Below, piece by piece: positions 62,945 through 64,000 of a stretch of DNA of 64,000 nucleotides. The DNA is from an uncultured Ruminococcus sp. (GTDB lineage Bacteria > Bacillota > Clostridia > Oscillospirales > Acutalibacteraceae): positions 111,722 through 175,721 of the forward strand of contig UQQD01000002.1 of the NCBI GenBank assembly GCA_900543095.1. Reading direction: 5' to 3'. Position 1 is the first letter of the stretch; the number at the start of each line of letters is the position of its first letter. The position numbers and the translations under genes were made by a program. The notes under the pieces were generated by a model. The model saw nothing but the letters and a program-made list of their open reading frames with translations, searched no databases and was not told where the DNA came from.

Positions 62945-63327
62945 TATAAAGCTCCTAATTTGCTATCAATGTTTGCAAAAGTCGTGGCGAGTGCGGCGTT
63001 GTCTGAGCTCATTGATTTAATCAACTCTTTTGCCTTAGCAAGATTTTGCGCCACTTCTCCGCTTGCGTTTATGGCTACTGCGCCTTTGGCAAGGACGGTG
63101 ATTTTAAATTCATTCACCTCAGCATAGCCTGAGTCTATGGCGATAAGCTCGTGCTTGTCGTTTTCTTTTTGAATGTCAATCACACCAGCCTTTAAGCTTG
63201 ACACCAACGATGCGTGTCCTTTCAACACGCCAAATTCGCCCTCACTGCCGGGCAAGACAACGGCATTTGCCTCGCCATCATAAATCATACCCATAGGCGT
63301 AACGACTTCTAAATGAATGCTCTCCAT
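62944..63327 (-). CDS. atpC: F1 ATP synthase epsilon subunit
   Basis: A 127-residue F-type epsilon subunit with the beta-sandwich start IHLEVVTPMGMIYDGEANAVVLPGSEGEFGVL and the C-terminal helical part. It follows atpD by 2 bases. The F-type system contrasts with the V-type ATPase at the start of the window and supports a second genome. Confidence 0.92.
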   Translation of the reverse strand: MESIHLEVVTPMGMIYDGEANAVVLPGSEGEFGVLKGHASLVSSLKAGVIDIQKENDKHELIAIDSGYAEVNEFKITVLAKGAVAINASGEVAQNLAKAKELIKSMSSDNAALATTFANIDSKLGAL

Positions 63328-63329
63328 AC

Positions 63330-64000
<671 letters not shown>

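Overview
Positions 1 to about 60,600 look like the chromosome of a low-GC, Gram-positive, anaerobic member of the Clostridia, most like the Ruminococcus/Oscillospiraceae group. The signs are a V-type (A/V) ATPase operon, RNase J, GdpP, a TolC-less RND exporter, a dlt-like operon, a dockerin-like cell-wall lysozyme, GGAGG ribosome binding sites and many TTG/GTG starts. The last 3.4 kb (60,601-64,000) is unrelated. It encodes atpD-atpC-exbB-exbD-tolA-tolB in the gene order and with the protein sequences of Campylobacter. A bacterium with an outer-membrane Tol system and F1 ATP synthase cannot be the same organism, so the window is almost certainly a chimera of two genomes. The join shares 10 bp (60,591-60,600) and cuts both a TnpW-like gene and tolB.

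Layout: (1) 1-6,224, minus strand, V-type ATPase operon H-I-K-E-C-F-A with sodium-ligand residues conserved in subunit K. (2) 6,521-12,034, a YbaK-type deacylase, then a TetR regulator with a near-ideal promoter and a palindromic operator, then an RND exporter carrying an extra coiled-coil domain of about 300 residues. The exporter is bracketed by copies of a structured dispersed repeat. (3) 12,469-18,212, a five-gene dlt-like operon (adenylating ligase, carrier protein, PLP decarboxylase, MBOAT acyltransferase, SGNH/DltD-like protein). The inserted decarboxylase and the altered ligase specificity residue suggest that a molecule other than D-alanine is put on a surface polymer. This is the best candidate here for an undescribed system. 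(4) 18,307-22,393, minus strand, a SpoIID/LytB-like peptidoglycan-binding protein and partner, then iscU, iscS and RNase HI. (5) 22,891-35,533, housekeeping genes: RNase J, gdpP, rplI, dnaB, tilS, hpt, ftsH, uvrA. (6) 35,656-46,918, a small holin-like protein, a modular GH25 lysozyme, a HAD phosphatase, a cyclophilin lipoprotein, an S1-domain protein, rmuC, ogt, a small sigma-like gene pair, a long non-coding stretch, an iron alcohol dehydrogenase and a LysR regulator. (7) 47,114-54,547, maf and the purine genes purC-purF-purB-purA-guaA.

(8) 54,548-60,600, an integrative mobilizable element sitting against the 3' end of guaA. It has an anchored cargo protein, an XRE repressor, Xis, a tyrosine integrase, a MobC-like protein, a RepA-like ATPase, an iteron-like array, an oriT-like hairpin, a MobV relaxase and a truncated TnpW-like gene. 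Its base composition changes sharply inside the ATPase gene, so the element is itself a mosaic. No rRNA, tRNA or CRISPR array was seen.
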